The notes: a model not told the origin generated them from the sequence alone. Shown: positions 48,467-57,201, numbered from the stretch's first letter. The stretch is DNA of 64,000 nucleotides from Vermiculatibacterium agrestimuris (GCF_943193085.1 NZ_CALPCU010000007.1:25070-89069); one strand, 5' to 3'. Made by a program: numbers and translations.

Positions 48467-50080
48467 ATGAACGTGATCGCAACACCGGAAGGCACCAGAG
48501 ACCGGCTTTTCTCCCAGTGCAGAGATCTCCGCGCCGTACAGGGGAAGCTGATCCATCTTTTTCGGGAGATGGGCTATGCAGAGATCAGCACTCCGGAGGT
48601 GGAGTACTACGACCTCTTCCTTCAGTCTGGGAACCCCATTCCCCAGGAGGCCATGATGAAGATCGTGGACCGCTCCGGGAAGCTGATGGTGATGCGGCCT
48701 GACTGCACCGCCCCCATCGCCCGTGTGGCGGCTACCAAACTGAAAAATGAACCGCTACCCCAGCGTCTCTACTACAACGAGACTGTGTTCCGCTCCGGGG
48801 CCGCCCATCGGGGCGGTTCCAGCGAGATCCCTCAGTGCGGCATTGAGCTTTTGGGCGCGGGGGGCATCCAAGCCGATGTGGAGGCGGTGTCCCTGGCGGT
48901 GGAAGCTCTGGCGGCGGTCTGCCCCCAGGGGTTCCACATTGAGTTGGGCCACGCCGGGCTCTTCCGGACTCTGGCCGGCCAGATGGAAATGAGCGACACG
49001 CAGATCGAGGAGATGCGCGAGCTTATTGAAGGCAAACACTTTGCCGCTCTGGATGAGTTTCTGCTGCCGTACCGGGATAAAAGCGCTTACGCCCTTCTCT
49101 CCCGGCTTTCCCGCCTCTTTGGCGGGGTAGAGGTGCTGGAGGAGGCAGAGGCGCTGATAGGCCCCCGGAAGGAGCTTACATACCTGCGGGAGCTCTATGA
49201 GGCGCTGAAGGCAGCTGGCTGCGGCGCCCATGTCCGCTTTGATCTGGGCCTCGTCCATCAGATCGATTACTACACCGGCGTGGTCTTTCGGGGTTATGCC
49301 AGGGGTGCAGGAGCCAGCGTCCTCTCCGGCGGCCGGTATGACAACCTGCTGGGGGCCTTTGGCCGCAGCGCTCCCGCCATCGGCTTTGCGGTCTATGCGG
49401 ACTTGGTGACAAGCGAAAATACAGTACAGCCCTCCGAGGCCCGTCTGCGGCTGGCGCTCACCAAGGGGCGGCTCCAGGACAAGACGGTGGCTCTTTTGGA
49501 GCAGGTGGGACTGGACTGCTCTCCGGTGAAGGATCCCGGACGGCGGCTCATCCACCGGCTGCCCAACTATCCTCTGGATGCAGTGCTGGCCAAAGCACCC
49601 GACGTCATCACCTATGTGGAACACGGGGTCTGCGACCTGGGCGTGGTAGGGAAGGACACCATTCTGGAACGGGGGGAGAGCCCCTTCTATGAGGTGCTGG
49701 ACTTGGGCTTCGGCAAGTGCCGCTTTGCTTTGGCCGTAAAAAAGGGGAGCGATTTCTATGGCACTTATAAGACCCGTAGGATCGCCACCAAGTACCCAAA
49801 TGTGGCCCGGAAGTTTTTTGAGGACAAGGGCATGGACGTGGAGATCATCAAGATCGAGGGCTCGGTGGAGCTGGCGCCCATTTTAGGGCTGGCCGACGCC
49901 ATCGTGGATATTGTGGAAACCGGCGCCACTTTGAAGGAAAACGGCCTGGAGCCCATCGAGGATGTGGCCCCCGTCTCCGCCCGGCTTATCGTCAATACCG
50001 CCGCCATGAAATTAAAGAAGACGGAGATCTTGGACTTTATCGGCAAATGTCAGGCCGGTCTGGAGGGAACAGGATGCTGA
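48467..50080 (+). CDS. hisZ-hisG: ATP phosphoribosyltransferase: HisZ-HisG fusion
   Basis: A 537-residue fusion catalysing the first step of histidine synthesis. Residues 1 to about 320 are the HisZ regulatory subunit, a class II tRNA synthetase relative (P-E-G-T-R-D near 6; Y-Y-T-G-V-V-F near 265; G-G-R-Y-D-N-L near 283). From about 326 on is the short-form HisG catalytic subunit (L-A-L-T-K-G-R-L; G-A-T-L-K-E-N-G-L). Normally these are separate chains that form a hetero-octamer. No ribosome binding site or start is visible at the junction. ATG at 48467 follows GTGAGGG. Confidence 0.92.
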   Translation: MNVIATPEGTRDRLFSQCRDLRAVQGKLIHLFREMGYAEISTPEVEYYDLFLQSGNPIPQEAMMKIVDRSGKLMVMRPDCTAPIARVAATKLKNEPLPQRLYYNETVFRSGAAHRGGSSEIPQCGIELLGAGGIQADVEAVSLAVEALAAVCPQGFHIELGHAGLFRTLAGQMEMSDTQIEEMRELIEGKHFAALDEFLLPYRDKSAYALLSRLSRLFGGVEVLEEAEALIGPRKELTYLRELYEALKAAGCGAHVRFDLGLVHQIDYYTGVVFRGYARGAGASVLSGGRYDNLLGAFGRSAPAIGFAVYADLVTSENTVQPSEARLRLALTKGRLQDKTVALLEQVGLDCSPVKDPGRRLIHRLPNYPLDAVLAKAPDVITYVEHGVCDLGVVGKDTILERGESPFYEVLDLGFGKCRFALAVKKGSDFYGTYKTRRIATKYPNVARKFFEDKGMDVEIIKIEGSVELAPILGLADAIVDIVETGATLKENGLEPIEDVAPVSARLIVNTAAMKLKKTEILDFIGKCQAGLEGTGC

Positions 50081-51360
50081 ACATCGTTTTTGCCGACGGC
50101 GCGGGGGAAAAGGCCGTCATTGCCGCCATGCGGGAGCGGGCGGCTTCGGCTAACGGAACCATCGAGGCCGCTGTTCGGGCCATTATGGAGGATGTAAAGG
50201 CAGAGGGCTTTGCAGCAGTTGAGCGGTACACCCGCGAGTTTGACCACAAAGTCCCCTATGAAATTTCCAAGGAAAAGTTGGACGAGGCATATGCCCGCTG
50301 CCCCAGGGAACTGATCGCCGCTTTGGAGCATGCCGCCGCCAACATTCGCGCCTACAACGAAAGGTTCCTGCCCAAGACGGAGTTCTGGAACTCTCCCGAC
50401 GGCGGAAAAGTGGGCCGGGTGGTTCGCGGCCTGACCCGTGTGGGCATCTACGTGCCCGGCGGAACGGCGGCCTATCCCTCTTCGGTTCTGATGAACGCCA
50501 TCCCCGCCAAGGTTGCCGGGGTAGAGGAGATCATCATGGTGACGCCCCCCACCGACAACCTCAACGACGCGGTACTGGCCGCCGCCAAGATCGCCGGGGT
50601 AGACCGCGTTCTGGCTGTGGGCGGGGCTCAGGCGGTGGCCGCCCTGACCTACGGCGCCGGCTTCATTCCCAAGGTGGACAAGCTGGTGGGGCCCGGCAAC
50701 GCCTATGTGGCGGCCGCCAAGCGGCTGGCCTATGGGAGCCTGGATATCGACATGGTGGCCGGCCCCTCCGAGGTGTTGGTCATTGCCGACGAGACGGCAC
50801 AGGCCAAATTCGTGGCCGCCGACCTGCTCTCCCAGGCTGAGCATGACAAGCTGGCCTCCGCCGTTCTCCTCACCACCAGCAAGGCTTTAGCGGAGGCGGT
50901 AGACGCCGAGATGATCCGCCAGAGCGGATATCTGGAGCGCTCTGAGATCATGGAGTGTTCCGTTCGGGACTTTGGCTGCGCCGTCGTCACCAAGACTTTA
51001 GATGAGGCGGCGGCTCTGGCCAACGAGATCGCCCCGGAGCATCTGGAGGTGGTCACGGCAAAGCCGGAGGCTCTTCTGCCCAAACTTCGAAACGCCGGCG
51101 CGGTGTTCCTGGGCAGTTGGTCGCCCGAGCCTTTGGGAGACTATCTGGCCGGGCCAAATCATGTACTGCCCACCTCCGGCACCGCCCGATTCTTCTCGCC
51201 CTTGTCAGTGACCAGCTTTCTCAAGACCATGAGCGTCATCCAGTATGACAGAAAGGCCCTGGAGCCGGTAAAAGATGAGATCATCGCCCTGGCGCGGAGC
51301 GAGAAGCTTACCGCCCACGCCAATTCCATTCAGGTACGTTTTGAGGAGGAAAAGCCATGA
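50074..51360 (+). CDS. hisD: Histidinol dehydrogenase
   Basis: Last two oxidation steps to histidine. The 428-residue protein shows the family blocks G-I-Y-V-P-G-G-T-A-A-Y-P-S-S and G-P-S-E-V-L-V-I-A-D, and a zinc-site region S-Q-A-E-H-D. The ATG at 50074 overlaps the end of hisZG and follows GGAGGG. It overlaps hisB by ATGA. Confidence 0.95.
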   Translation: MLNIVFADGAGEKAVIAAMRERAASANGTIEAAVRAIMEDVKAEGFAAVERYTREFDHKVPYEISKEKLDEAYARCPRELIAALEHAAANIRAYNERFLPKTEFWNSPDGGKVGRVVRGLTRVGIYVPGGTAAYPSSVLMNAIPAKVAGVEEIIMVTPPTDNLNDAVLAAAKIAGVDRVLAVGGAQAVAALTYGAGFIPKVDKLVGPGNAYVAAAKRLAYGSLDIDMVAGPSEVLVIADETAQAKFVAADLLSQAEHDKLASAVLLTTSKALAEAVDAEMIRQSGYLERSEIMECSVRDFGCAVVTKTLDEAAALANEIAPEHLEVVTAKPEALLPKLRNAGAVFLGSWSPEPLGDYLAGPNHVLPTSGTARFFSPLSVTSFLKTMSVIQYDRKALEPVKDEIIALARSEKLTAHANSIQVRFEEEKP

Positions 51361-51965
51361 ATGTTCCCGTCTATACCGGAAATGAAACCCCAAGAGGTTA
51401 TGTCATCTCCCGCAAAACCAAGGAGACCGATATCTCCCTGTCTGTGTGCCTGGACGGGGGAGAGGTGAAGGTGGATACCAGCATCGGCTTTTTTGACCAT
51501 ATGCTCACCGCCCTGGCCTTCTATGCCGGCTTCGGTCTGGATGTAAAGGCGGTCGGCGATCTGGAAGTGGACGCTCATCACACCGTGGAAGATGTGGGCA
51601 TTGTATTGGGGCGGGCCTTTGCGGCGGCCCTGAAAGATAATCGGGGCATCGCCCGGTTCGGTGCCGCCTTTGTGCCTATGGACGAAGCCCTGTGCCGGGT
51701 GGTGCTGGACATCTCCAACCGCCCCTACCTGGTCTATGAGGCGGAGATGCCCCAGGCTATGATCGGCAGCTACGACGCCTGTCTCACCGAAGAGTTTATG
51801 CGGGCCTTTTCTATGAATAGTGGTATTACTTTACACATGAATGCCCTCTATGGCCGCAACGCTCACCACATCACCGAGGCGCTCTTTAAGGCGCTGGGTC
51901 TGGCCTTGAAGCAGGCCGTCAAGGTGGAGGGGGACCGCGTGGTCTCCACCAAGGGAGTGCTCTGA
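51357..51965 (+). CDS. hisB: Imidazoleglycerol-phosphate dehydratase (monofunctional)
   Basis: A 202-residue IGPD enzyme with the two metal-binding motifs D-A-H-H-T-V-E-D (near 72) and N-A-H-H-I-T-E (near 169). There is no histidinol-phosphatase domain, unlike the bifunctional E. coli HisB. Coupled to hisD (ATGA) and hisH (TGATG). Confidence 0.96.
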   Translation: MNVPVYTGNETPRGYVISRKTKETDISLSVCLDGGEVKVDTSIGFFDHMLTALAFYAGFGLDVKAVGDLEVDAHHTVEDVGIVLGRAFAAALKDNRGIARFGAAFVPMDEALCRVVLDISNRPYLVYEAEMPQAMIGSYDACLTEEFMRAFSMNSGITLHMNALYGRNAHHITEALFKALGLALKQAVKVEGDRVVSTKGVL

Positions 51966-52573
51966 TGGGACGCATCGCCATTGTAGATTACGGCGTGGGC
52001 AACCTGAAAAGTGTGGCTAACGCCCTGGAGATTTTGGGATTTTCCTCCGTCATCTCTGCCGACAGCGGAGAGTTGGAGCGCGCCGACGCCATCATCCTGC
52101 CCGGCGTGGGAGCCTTTCCCGACGCAGCGGAAAAATTGCGGGCCTCCGGACTGGACAGAGATATCCTTTTGCAGGCAGAAAAGAAGCCCATTTTGGGGAT
52201 CTGCCTAGGCATGCAGCTTCTCTTCGAGGAGAGTTCTGAGGTGCGGCCCACCGCCGGGCTGGGGCTCATCCCCGGCCGGGTAGACTGGATCAAAACCGAA
52301 TTTAAGCTGCCCCACATCGGCTGGAACAGCCTCACCTTTCAGAACGACTGTCCTCTGTTTCAGGGACTTTCCGACGGAGCCTATGTCTATTTCGTCCACT
52401 CCTACTGCGGCTATGCCGCCCGGGAATTGGATGTGGCCGCCCGGACGGATTACGGCACATCGGTGGTGGCGGCGGTGCACCGGGGCAATGTGTACGGCTG
52501 CCAGTTCCACCCGGAAAAGTCCGGGACGGCGGGACTTCAAATTTTACGCAATTTCGGGGAGTTGAACCAATGA
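51965..52573 (+). CDS. hisH: Imidazole glycerol phosphate synthase, glutamine amidotransferase subunit
   Basis: A class I glutamine amidotransferase (202 residues) that feeds ammonia to HisF. Catalytic Cys is in G-I-C-L-G-M-Q (near 80) and the His/Glu pair in Q-F-H-P-E-K-S near the C-terminus. Overlaps hisB by one base and hisA by ATGA. Confidence 0.96.
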   Translation: MGRIAIVDYGVGNLKSVANALEILGFSSVISADSGELERADAIILPGVGAFPDAAEKLRASGLDRDILLQAEKKPILGICLGMQLLFEESSEVRPTAGLGLIPGRVDWIKTEFKLPHIGWNSLTFQNDCPLFQGLSDGAYVYFVHSYCGYAARELDVAARTDYGTSVVAAVHRGNVYGCQFHPEKSGTAGLQILRNFGELNQ

Positions 52574-53289
52574 TCCTGTTACCGGCCATTGACTTGAAGG
52601 ACGGCAAGTGCGTCCGTCTTCAAAAAGGGGAATTTGACACCGTCCACCAAGTGGCGGACAACGCCCTGGATACCGCCGCGGCCTTTGCCGCCGCGGGGGC
52701 GGAGTGGATCCACATGGTAGATCTGGACGGGGCGCGAAACGGGTTGCGGCGCAACGCTGCCATTGTCGCTCAAGTGGCGCAGAACGCGGGGCTGAAGGTG
52801 GAGCTGGGCGGCGGTATCCGCTCTATGGCCGATCTGGAGGAGATTTTTTCTCTGGGTGTGGAGCGGGCAGTCATCGGCTCCGCCGCCGTCAGCGATCCCG
52901 ATTTCGCAGCCCAGGCGGCCGAGAAGTACGGCGAACACATCGCCGTGGGTATCGACTGTCTGGACGGACGGGTACGCACTGCCGGCTGGGAGAAGGACTC
53001 CGGGCTGGACGGCATTGCCTTCGCCAAGTCCATGGCGGCAATCGGTGTAAAGGTGATTGTCTATACAGATATCGCCACCGACGGGATGCTCTCCGGGCCC
53101 TCTTTCGCCCAGCTGGAGCACTTGGCGGAATCTGTCCCCTGCCGTATTGTGGCTTCCGGCGGGGTCACCACCCTGGCGGACGTAAAGCGGCTCCGGGATA
53201 TGGGGCTCTACGGCGCCATTATCGGCAAAGCCTACTATGCCGGCACCATCGATCTGCCCCAGGCCATGAAGGAGTGTAACATATGTTAG
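52570..53289 (+). CDS. hisA: ProFAR isomerase
   Basis: A 239-residue TIM barrel. The catalytic Asp is in L-P-A-I-D-L-K-D-G (near 8) and the second in Y-T-D-I-A-T-D-G (near 163-170). The phosphate site is in A-S-G-G-V. Overlaps hisH by ATGA and hisF by 7 nt. Confidence 0.96.
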   Translation: MILLPAIDLKDGKCVRLQKGEFDTVHQVADNALDTAAAFAAAGAEWIHMVDLDGARNGLRRNAAIVAQVAQNAGLKVELGGGIRSMADLEEIFSLGVERAVIGSAAVSDPDFAAQAAEKYGEHIAVGIDCLDGRVRTAGWEKDSGLDGIAFAKSMAAIGVKVIVYTDIATDGMLSGPSFAQLEHLAESVPCRIVASGGVTTLADVKRLRDMGLYGAIIGKAYYAGTIDLPQAMKECNIC

Positions 53290-54038
53290 CCAAGCGCATC
53301 ATCCCCTGCCTGGACGTGAAAGACGGCCGAGTGGTAAAAGGGGTCAACTTCGTCAATATTCGGGACGCCGGCGATCCGGTGGAGCTGGCGAAATTTTACT
53401 CCGACCAGGGGGCGGATGAGATCGTCTTTCTGGACATCACCGCCACCAGCGACGCCAGAGACACCGTTGCCGATGTGGTGGAGCGCACCGCCAGCCAGGT
53501 CTTCGTACCCCTCACCGTCGGCGGCGGCATCCGTACGTTGGAGGATTTCCGGCTTCTTCTGCGGGCGGGGGCAGATAAAATTTCGGTAAACTCCGCCGCA
53601 GTCAGGGAACCCAGCCTTATCTCCCGGGCGGCGGAACGATTTGGCTCCCAGTGTGTGGTACTGGCTATCGATGCCCGGAGCAGGGGAGACGGCTCCTGGG
53701 AGGTGGTCACCGCCGGAGGACGCACTCCCACTGGGTTGGACGCGGTGGAATGGGCCCGCGAGGGCCAGCGGCGGGGGGCGGGAGAGATATTACTCACCTC
53801 TATGGATGCCGACGGCACCAAGGCCGGCTTTGACCTGCCTCTGACCCGGGCGGTGACCCGGGCGGTCTCCATCCCGGTCATTGCCTCCGGCGGCTGCGGC
53901 AGCTTAGCGCACTTCGCCCAGGTCTTTGAGGAGACCGGCTGCGACGCGGCCCTGGCCGCGTCTCTGTTCCACTTTGGCGAGCTGACGGTGCCGCAGGTGA
54001 AGGAATATCTGGCCGCTCAGGGGATTCCTGTGCGATAG
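53283..54038 (+). CDS. hisF: Imidazole glycerol phosphate synthase, cyclase subunit
   Basis: A 251-residue TIM barrel. It shows I-I-P-C-L-D-V-K-D-G-R-V-V-K-G at the N-terminus, with catalytic Asp11, and the second Asp in L-T-S-M-D-A-D-G. Works with HisH. Homologous to HisA by ancient duplication. hisI follows 17 nt later. Confidence 0.96.
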   Translation: MLAKRIIPCLDVKDGRVVKGVNFVNIRDAGDPVELAKFYSDQGADEIVFLDITATSDARDTVADVVERTASQVFVPLTVGGGIRTLEDFRLLLRAGADKISVNSAAVREPSLISRAAERFGSQCVVLAIDARSRGDGSWEVVTAGGRTPTGLDAVEWAREGQRRGAGEILLTSMDADGTKAGFDLPLTRAVTRAVSIPVIASGGCGSLAHFAQVFEETGCDAALAASLFHFGELTVPQVKEYLAAQGIPVR

Positions 54039-54055
54039 AAAGGGAGGAGCGCTCC

Positions 54056-54391
54056 ATGGTCACCGATTTTGATATAGATCTGCTTTTTCGGAAAGACGAC
54101 CTGATCCCCGTCATCATCCAGCACGCACAGAGTGGGAAGGTACTGATGCTGGGCTTCACCAACAAAGAGGCGGTGGAGCTGACCCTGAAGACCAAAACCG
54201 CGTGGTTTTGGTCCCGGAGCCGGAAAAAGCTCTGGAACAAGGGGGAGAGTTCGGGGCACTTTCTCCATGTGAAAAAGATGATCACCGACTGCGACACCGA
54301 CACCCTGCTCTACCTCTGCGATCCTGAGGGCCCCACCTGCCACACCGGGGCGGAGTCCTGCTTTTTCAATACCCTTTGGGAGGAAGAATAA
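54056..54391 (+). CDS. hisI: Phosphoribosyl-AMP cyclohydrolase
   Basis: A 111-residue enzyme of the third histidine step. W-S-R-S-R-K-K-L-W and the metal-binding D-C-D-T-D-T-L (near 80) and C-H-T-G-A-E-S-C-F-F (near 96) are visible. Separate from hisE, not fused as in enteric bacteria. Confidence 0.95.
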   Translation: MVTDFDIDLLFRKDDLIPVIIQHAQSGKVLMLGFTNKEAVELTLKTKTAWFWSRSRKKLWNKGESSGHFLHVKKMITDCDTDTLLYLCDPEGPTCHTGAESCFFNTLWEEE

Positions 54392-54393
54392 CC

Positions 54394-54720
54394 ATGAATG
54401 ATACGTTACAGCAGCTCTACCAGGTCATTTTGAACCGCCGGGCCGATCCCCAGGAGGGCTCCTATACCTGCTACCTCTTTGACAAGGGGCTGGACAAGAT
54501 CTTGAAGAAGGTGGGAGAGGAGTGCGCCGAGACCATCATCGCCGCGAAAAACGGCGTTCAGGGGGATACGGTGGGGGAGATCTCCGACCTTATCTACCAC
54601 CTGCTGGTGATGATGGCCGACCAGAATATCCCCCTCGCCGCCGTTATGGAGGAGCTGGATCGCCGGAGCCGGAAGATCGGCAATCTGAAGCAATTCCACA
54701 CCTCCGATCACGAGACCTGA
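54394..54720 (+). CDS. hisE: Phosphoribosyl-ATP pyrophosphatase
   Basis: A 108-residue all-alpha MazG-like enzyme with G-E-E-C-A-E-T-I-I-A-A-K and E-I-S-D-L-I-Y-H-L-L-V-M (ExxE and ExxD metal sites). ATG at 54394 follows GGGAGG by 9 nt; an upstream in-frame ATG at 54376 overlaps hisI and lacks a binding site. Last gene of the operon. Confidence 0.95.
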   Translation: MNDTLQQLYQVILNRRADPQEGSYTCYLFDKGLDKILKKVGEECAETIIAAKNGVQGDTVGEISDLIYHLLVMMADQNIPLAAVMEELDRRSRKIGNLKQFHTSDHET

Positions 54721-54730
54721 AAAAGGGATA

Positions 54731-54766
54731 AAAAGCCCCCGGTATTCTGGATACCGGGGGCTTTTC
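54731..54766. terminator. Bidirectional terminator of the his operon and SUFU gene
   Basis: AAAAGCCCCCGGTAT, 5-nt loop, ATACCGGGGGCTTTT; perfect 15-bp stem. Confidence 0.95.
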
Positions 54767-54775
54767 TCTTTTTCT

Positions 54776-55558
54776 TCAGTCTTCGGACGGGCCGTCCAAC
54801 ACTTCCTTGAAGTCGGCGCAGAAATTGGGGCGGTGGGGGTCTATCACGGGATTCATCGCTTTTTCCTCAAAGACCTTGTCCAGCGCCTCCATACCATATT
54901 TCAGCTTGTACTCGATCTCCTCTTTATAAGCGGGGATCACATTGTAGAGGTTGATCCGGCGGCCGTCCCCGGCGGCAATGCTGCCCAGCGGGCCATCACC
55001 GCCGCCGATCAGCACCACGCCGCCAAAGCCCACGCTGTCATCCAGCGGCGTATATTCCGGGCCGTTTGGCATAGTGTGGCCCCAGCCCAGCCAGGTGTGG
55101 TAGAGATGGGGGAACCGGGCCATAAATTTCAGGGTGCGGATGGGCCAATATGCCTCCTCCGGGGGCATCTCGTCCGGCCTGATCGGCCAGTCGCCAGGGA
55201 GGAAAAGAAAGACCTCCCCCAACGCCAAAGCCTCCCGGTGCTCCGGCTTGACCTCCTCCGGAATGGTCATGGGGAGATCGCTCATACCGGTGGTGTAGAG
55301 TACGAAAAACTTTTGCTCCTCGGTGGGCCACATGACATGGACGTCGATATGTACGATGTCGCTGATGATCTCATGGAGCACTCGGCTCTCCCGACCGGGG
55401 AAAAGCTCCTCGAATCGCTTCTCGATCTCTTCGGCGTAAACGCCTGCATTTTCAGGGATCTGGCGCTCCTCATTTTTGGGGCTATCATAACGGTAAATGG
55501 GGGAACCACCGGGGGTGACCCCCTTCTTTTTGCCAAAGAACTTATCCAGCAGACCCAT
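54776..55558 (-). CDS. Suppressor-of-fused (SUFU) domain protein
   Basis: A 260-residue protein matching bacterial SUFU-domain proteins: a mid-protein H-I-D-V-H-V-M-W-P, then Y-T-T-G-M-S-D-L-P-M-T, and F-L-P-G-D-W-P. Bacterial members are often immunity or stress proteins; no toxin gene is nearby here. Three ATGs lie in a row at 55564, 55561 and 55558. With GGAGG at 55571-55567 the last gives an 8-nt spacing and is chosen. Confidence 0.8.
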   Translation of the reverse strand: MGLLDKFFGKKKGVTPGGSPIYRYDSPKNEERQIPENAGVYAEEIEKRFEELFPGRESRVLHEIISDIVHIDVHVMWPTEEQKFFVLYTTGMSDLPMTIPEEVKPEHREALALGEVFLFLPGDWPIRPDEMPPEEAYWPIRTLKFMARFPHLYHTWLGWGHTMPNGPEYTPLDDSVGFGGVVLIGGGDGPLGSIAAGDGRRINLYNVIPAYKEEIEYKLKYGMEALDKVFEEKAMNPVIDPHRPNFCADFKEVLDGPSED

Positions 55559-55584
55559 CATCATGACCTCCTTGCAATGGTAAC

Positions 55585-55614
55585 ATTTTACTACGGAGCT
55601 TTTCTGCCTGTCAA
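55585..55614 (-). promoter_or_regulatory. Promoter of the SUFU gene
   Basis: Minus-strand TTGACA (55614-55609), 18-bp spacer, TAAAAT (55590-55585). Confidence 0.8.
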
Positions 55615-55636
55615 GGTAGGCGCAGCCTCTTTTTTG

Positions 55637-55665
55637 TTGCGTTTCGGCGGTAATGATGGTAAAAT
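55637..55665 (+). promoter_or_regulatory. Promoter of the ruv operon
   Basis: TTGCGT (55637-55642), 17-bp spacer, TAAAAT (55660-55665) with an extended TGG. No LexA box was recognised nearby. Confidence 0.7.
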
Positions 55666-55711
55666 TAGAAATTGGAAAAATATCGCCTTTCAGAGAGGAG
55701 AGAAGCGGAGG

Positions 55712-56251
55712 ATGGTCATTCTGGGTATCGACCCCGGCTTTGCCATTGTGGGCTTTGGTGTGCTCTCCTCGGAAAAGGGAAGGCAGAGCCTTCTCTCCTG
55801 TGGGGCTGTCACCACACAGGCGGGAGTGCCGCTGCCTGCCCGACTGCTCCAGATCGAGGACGACATGGCCCAGCTTTTTGAGACCTTTCGACCTGACGCC
55901 ATGGCCATCGAAGAGCTGTTCTTCAACAACAATATCACCACCGGCATCGGCGTAGCCCAAGCAAGGGGCGTCATCCTGACCGCCGCAGAGCGGGCGGGTG
56001 TCCCCATCTTTGAGTATAGCCCCTCGGAGGTGAAATTGGCGGTAACGGGCTATGGAAAGGCGGAAAAGCGGCAGGTCATGGACATGGTCAAGCGGCTTTT
56101 GGCGCTGAAAACTGTTCCCAAACCAGACGACGCCGCCGACGCGGTGTCCATCGCCCTGTGTCACGCCCGCTCGTACACCTCACGGCTCCAGCCCCCCGGC
56201 GCGGCAAGGCCGGGCAGCGGCCGGTATGCGGTGAAACATCCCAGTAAATAG
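55712..56251 (+). CDS. ruvC: Holliday junction resolvase
   Basis: A 179-residue RNase H-fold endonuclease. Catalytic acids are Asp7 (I-L-G-I-D-P-G), Glu near 70 (A-I-E-E-L-F-F) and the C-terminal D-D-A-A-D-A. The ATG at 55712 follows a purine-rich GAGGAGAGAAGCGGAGG; the long open frame upstream is the shadow of the SUFU gene. First of ruvC-ruvA-DUF6054-ruvB. Confidence 0.94.
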   Translation: MVILGIDPGFAIVGFGVLSSEKGRQSLLSCGAVTTQAGVPLPARLLQIEDDMAQLFETFRPDAMAIEELFFNNNITTGIGVAQARGVILTAAERAGVPIFEYSPSEVKLAVTGYGKAEKRQVMDMVKRLLALKTVPKPDDAADAVSIALCHARSYTSRLQPPGAARPGSGRYAVKHPSK

Positions 56252-56262
56252 GAGAGAAGCCC

Positions 56263-56868
56263 ATGTTTTATTATGTCAGCGGAACGGTAGCCCACCTGGC
56301 CCCCTATCTGGCGGTCATCGACTGCGGGGGAGTGGGTTATGCCTGCCGAACTACCAATGTAACTCTGAGCGCCCTTACCGTGGGCAAGCCGGGAAAGCTC
56401 TATACTTATCTGAACGTCCGGGAGGACGCGATGGAGCTCTATGGCTTTGCCACTGAGGAGGAGCTGAATTGCTACAAGATGCTCATCGGCGTCTCCGGCG
56501 TGGGGCCCAAGGCGGCTCTTTCCATTCTCTCCTCCACACCGCCTGACCGGCTGGCCCTGGCCATCATCACCGGAGATGAAAAGGTGCTCACCTCCGCCCC
56601 CGGTATCGGCAAGAAGATCGCCCAGCGCATCATCCTGGAGCTGAAAGACAAGCTGGCCAAAGGCCAGCTGGAGAGCATGGCAGGAGAGAGCTACGGCGGT
56701 ACCGGAGTCACCCTCATTCCGGAGAACAAGGTCAGTGAAGCCTCTGCCGCGCTGGCTGTGCTGGGCTACTCTCAAAGCGAGATCGGCGTCGCACTGAAGG
56801 GCATCGACCTGGACAGCTTGACGCTGGAGCAGATCATCAAACAGGCCCTGAGGAAAATGGTGAAGTAA
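56263..56868 (+). CDS. ruvA: Holliday junction DNA-binding subunit
   Basis: A 201-residue protein with an OB fold (1-62), two helix-hairpin-helix motifs (G-V-S-G-V-G-P-K-A-A near 75; A-P-G-I-G-K-K-I-A near 110), and a C-terminal RuvB-binding three-helix domain (about 152-201). Its stop directly abuts the next ATG. Confidence 0.95.
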   Translation: MFYYVSGTVAHLAPYLAVIDCGGVGYACRTTNVTLSALTVGKPGKLYTYLNVREDAMELYGFATEEELNCYKMLIGVSGVGPKAALSILSSTPPDRLALAIITGDEKVLTSAPGIGKKIAQRIILELKDKLAKGQLESMAGESYGGTGVTLIPENKVSEASAALAVLGYSQSEIGVALKGIDLDSLTLEQIIKQALRKMVK

Positions 56869-57201
56869 ATGGCGAAATACGAATGTCACCTAACGGGCGA
56901 TTTTGACCATGTGCTGGATTACCTGGATACAGGTATCCTGCAGGGCAGCGACTCGGCCTCCTATGAGGACGGCAGCGACTATGCGCAAGGCGATTTCCGC
57001 TGTGCGGTACGGGTCTATGAGCGTTACAGCTTTTCCGGCGGCAACCGGGTAAGTCTGAATCTGACCCTGGTGGGCAGAGGAGAGGCGCTGTTCCTCTCCG
57101 CCATCACCTCCGGCGGCAGCCAGGCCATGTTTTTCAAGATCAACACCTGGGGCGAAGAGGCCTTTCTGGACAGGCTCCGGGAACTGGTGGAGTCCCTGTA
57201 A
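56869..57201 (+). CDS. DUF6054 family protein between ruvA and ruvB
   Basis: A 110-residue protein I recognise from memory as DUF6054: F-D-H-V-L-D-Y-L-D-x-G-I-L, S-A-S-Y-E-D-G-S-D, R-C-A-V-R-V-Y-E-R-Y-S and G-G-N-R-V-S-L-N-L-T-L are its blocks. Function unknown; probably soluble alpha/beta. It starts on the base after the ruvA stop, and ruvB follows 29 nt later, so it is expressed with the branch-migration genes; that does not prove a repair role. Confidence 0.78.
   Translation: MAKYECHLTGDFDHVLDYLDTGILQGSDSASYEDGSDYAQGDFRCAVRVYERYSFSGGNRVSLNLTLVGRGEALFLSAITSGGSQAMFFKINTWGEEAFLDRLRELVESL

Noticed and set aside
54833..55711. Long plus-strand open frame preceding ruvC in the same frame
   Set aside because: It is the antisense shadow of the SUFU gene; ruvC has a clear start and ribosome binding site at 55712 and begins with its catalytic I-L-G-I-D-P-G.
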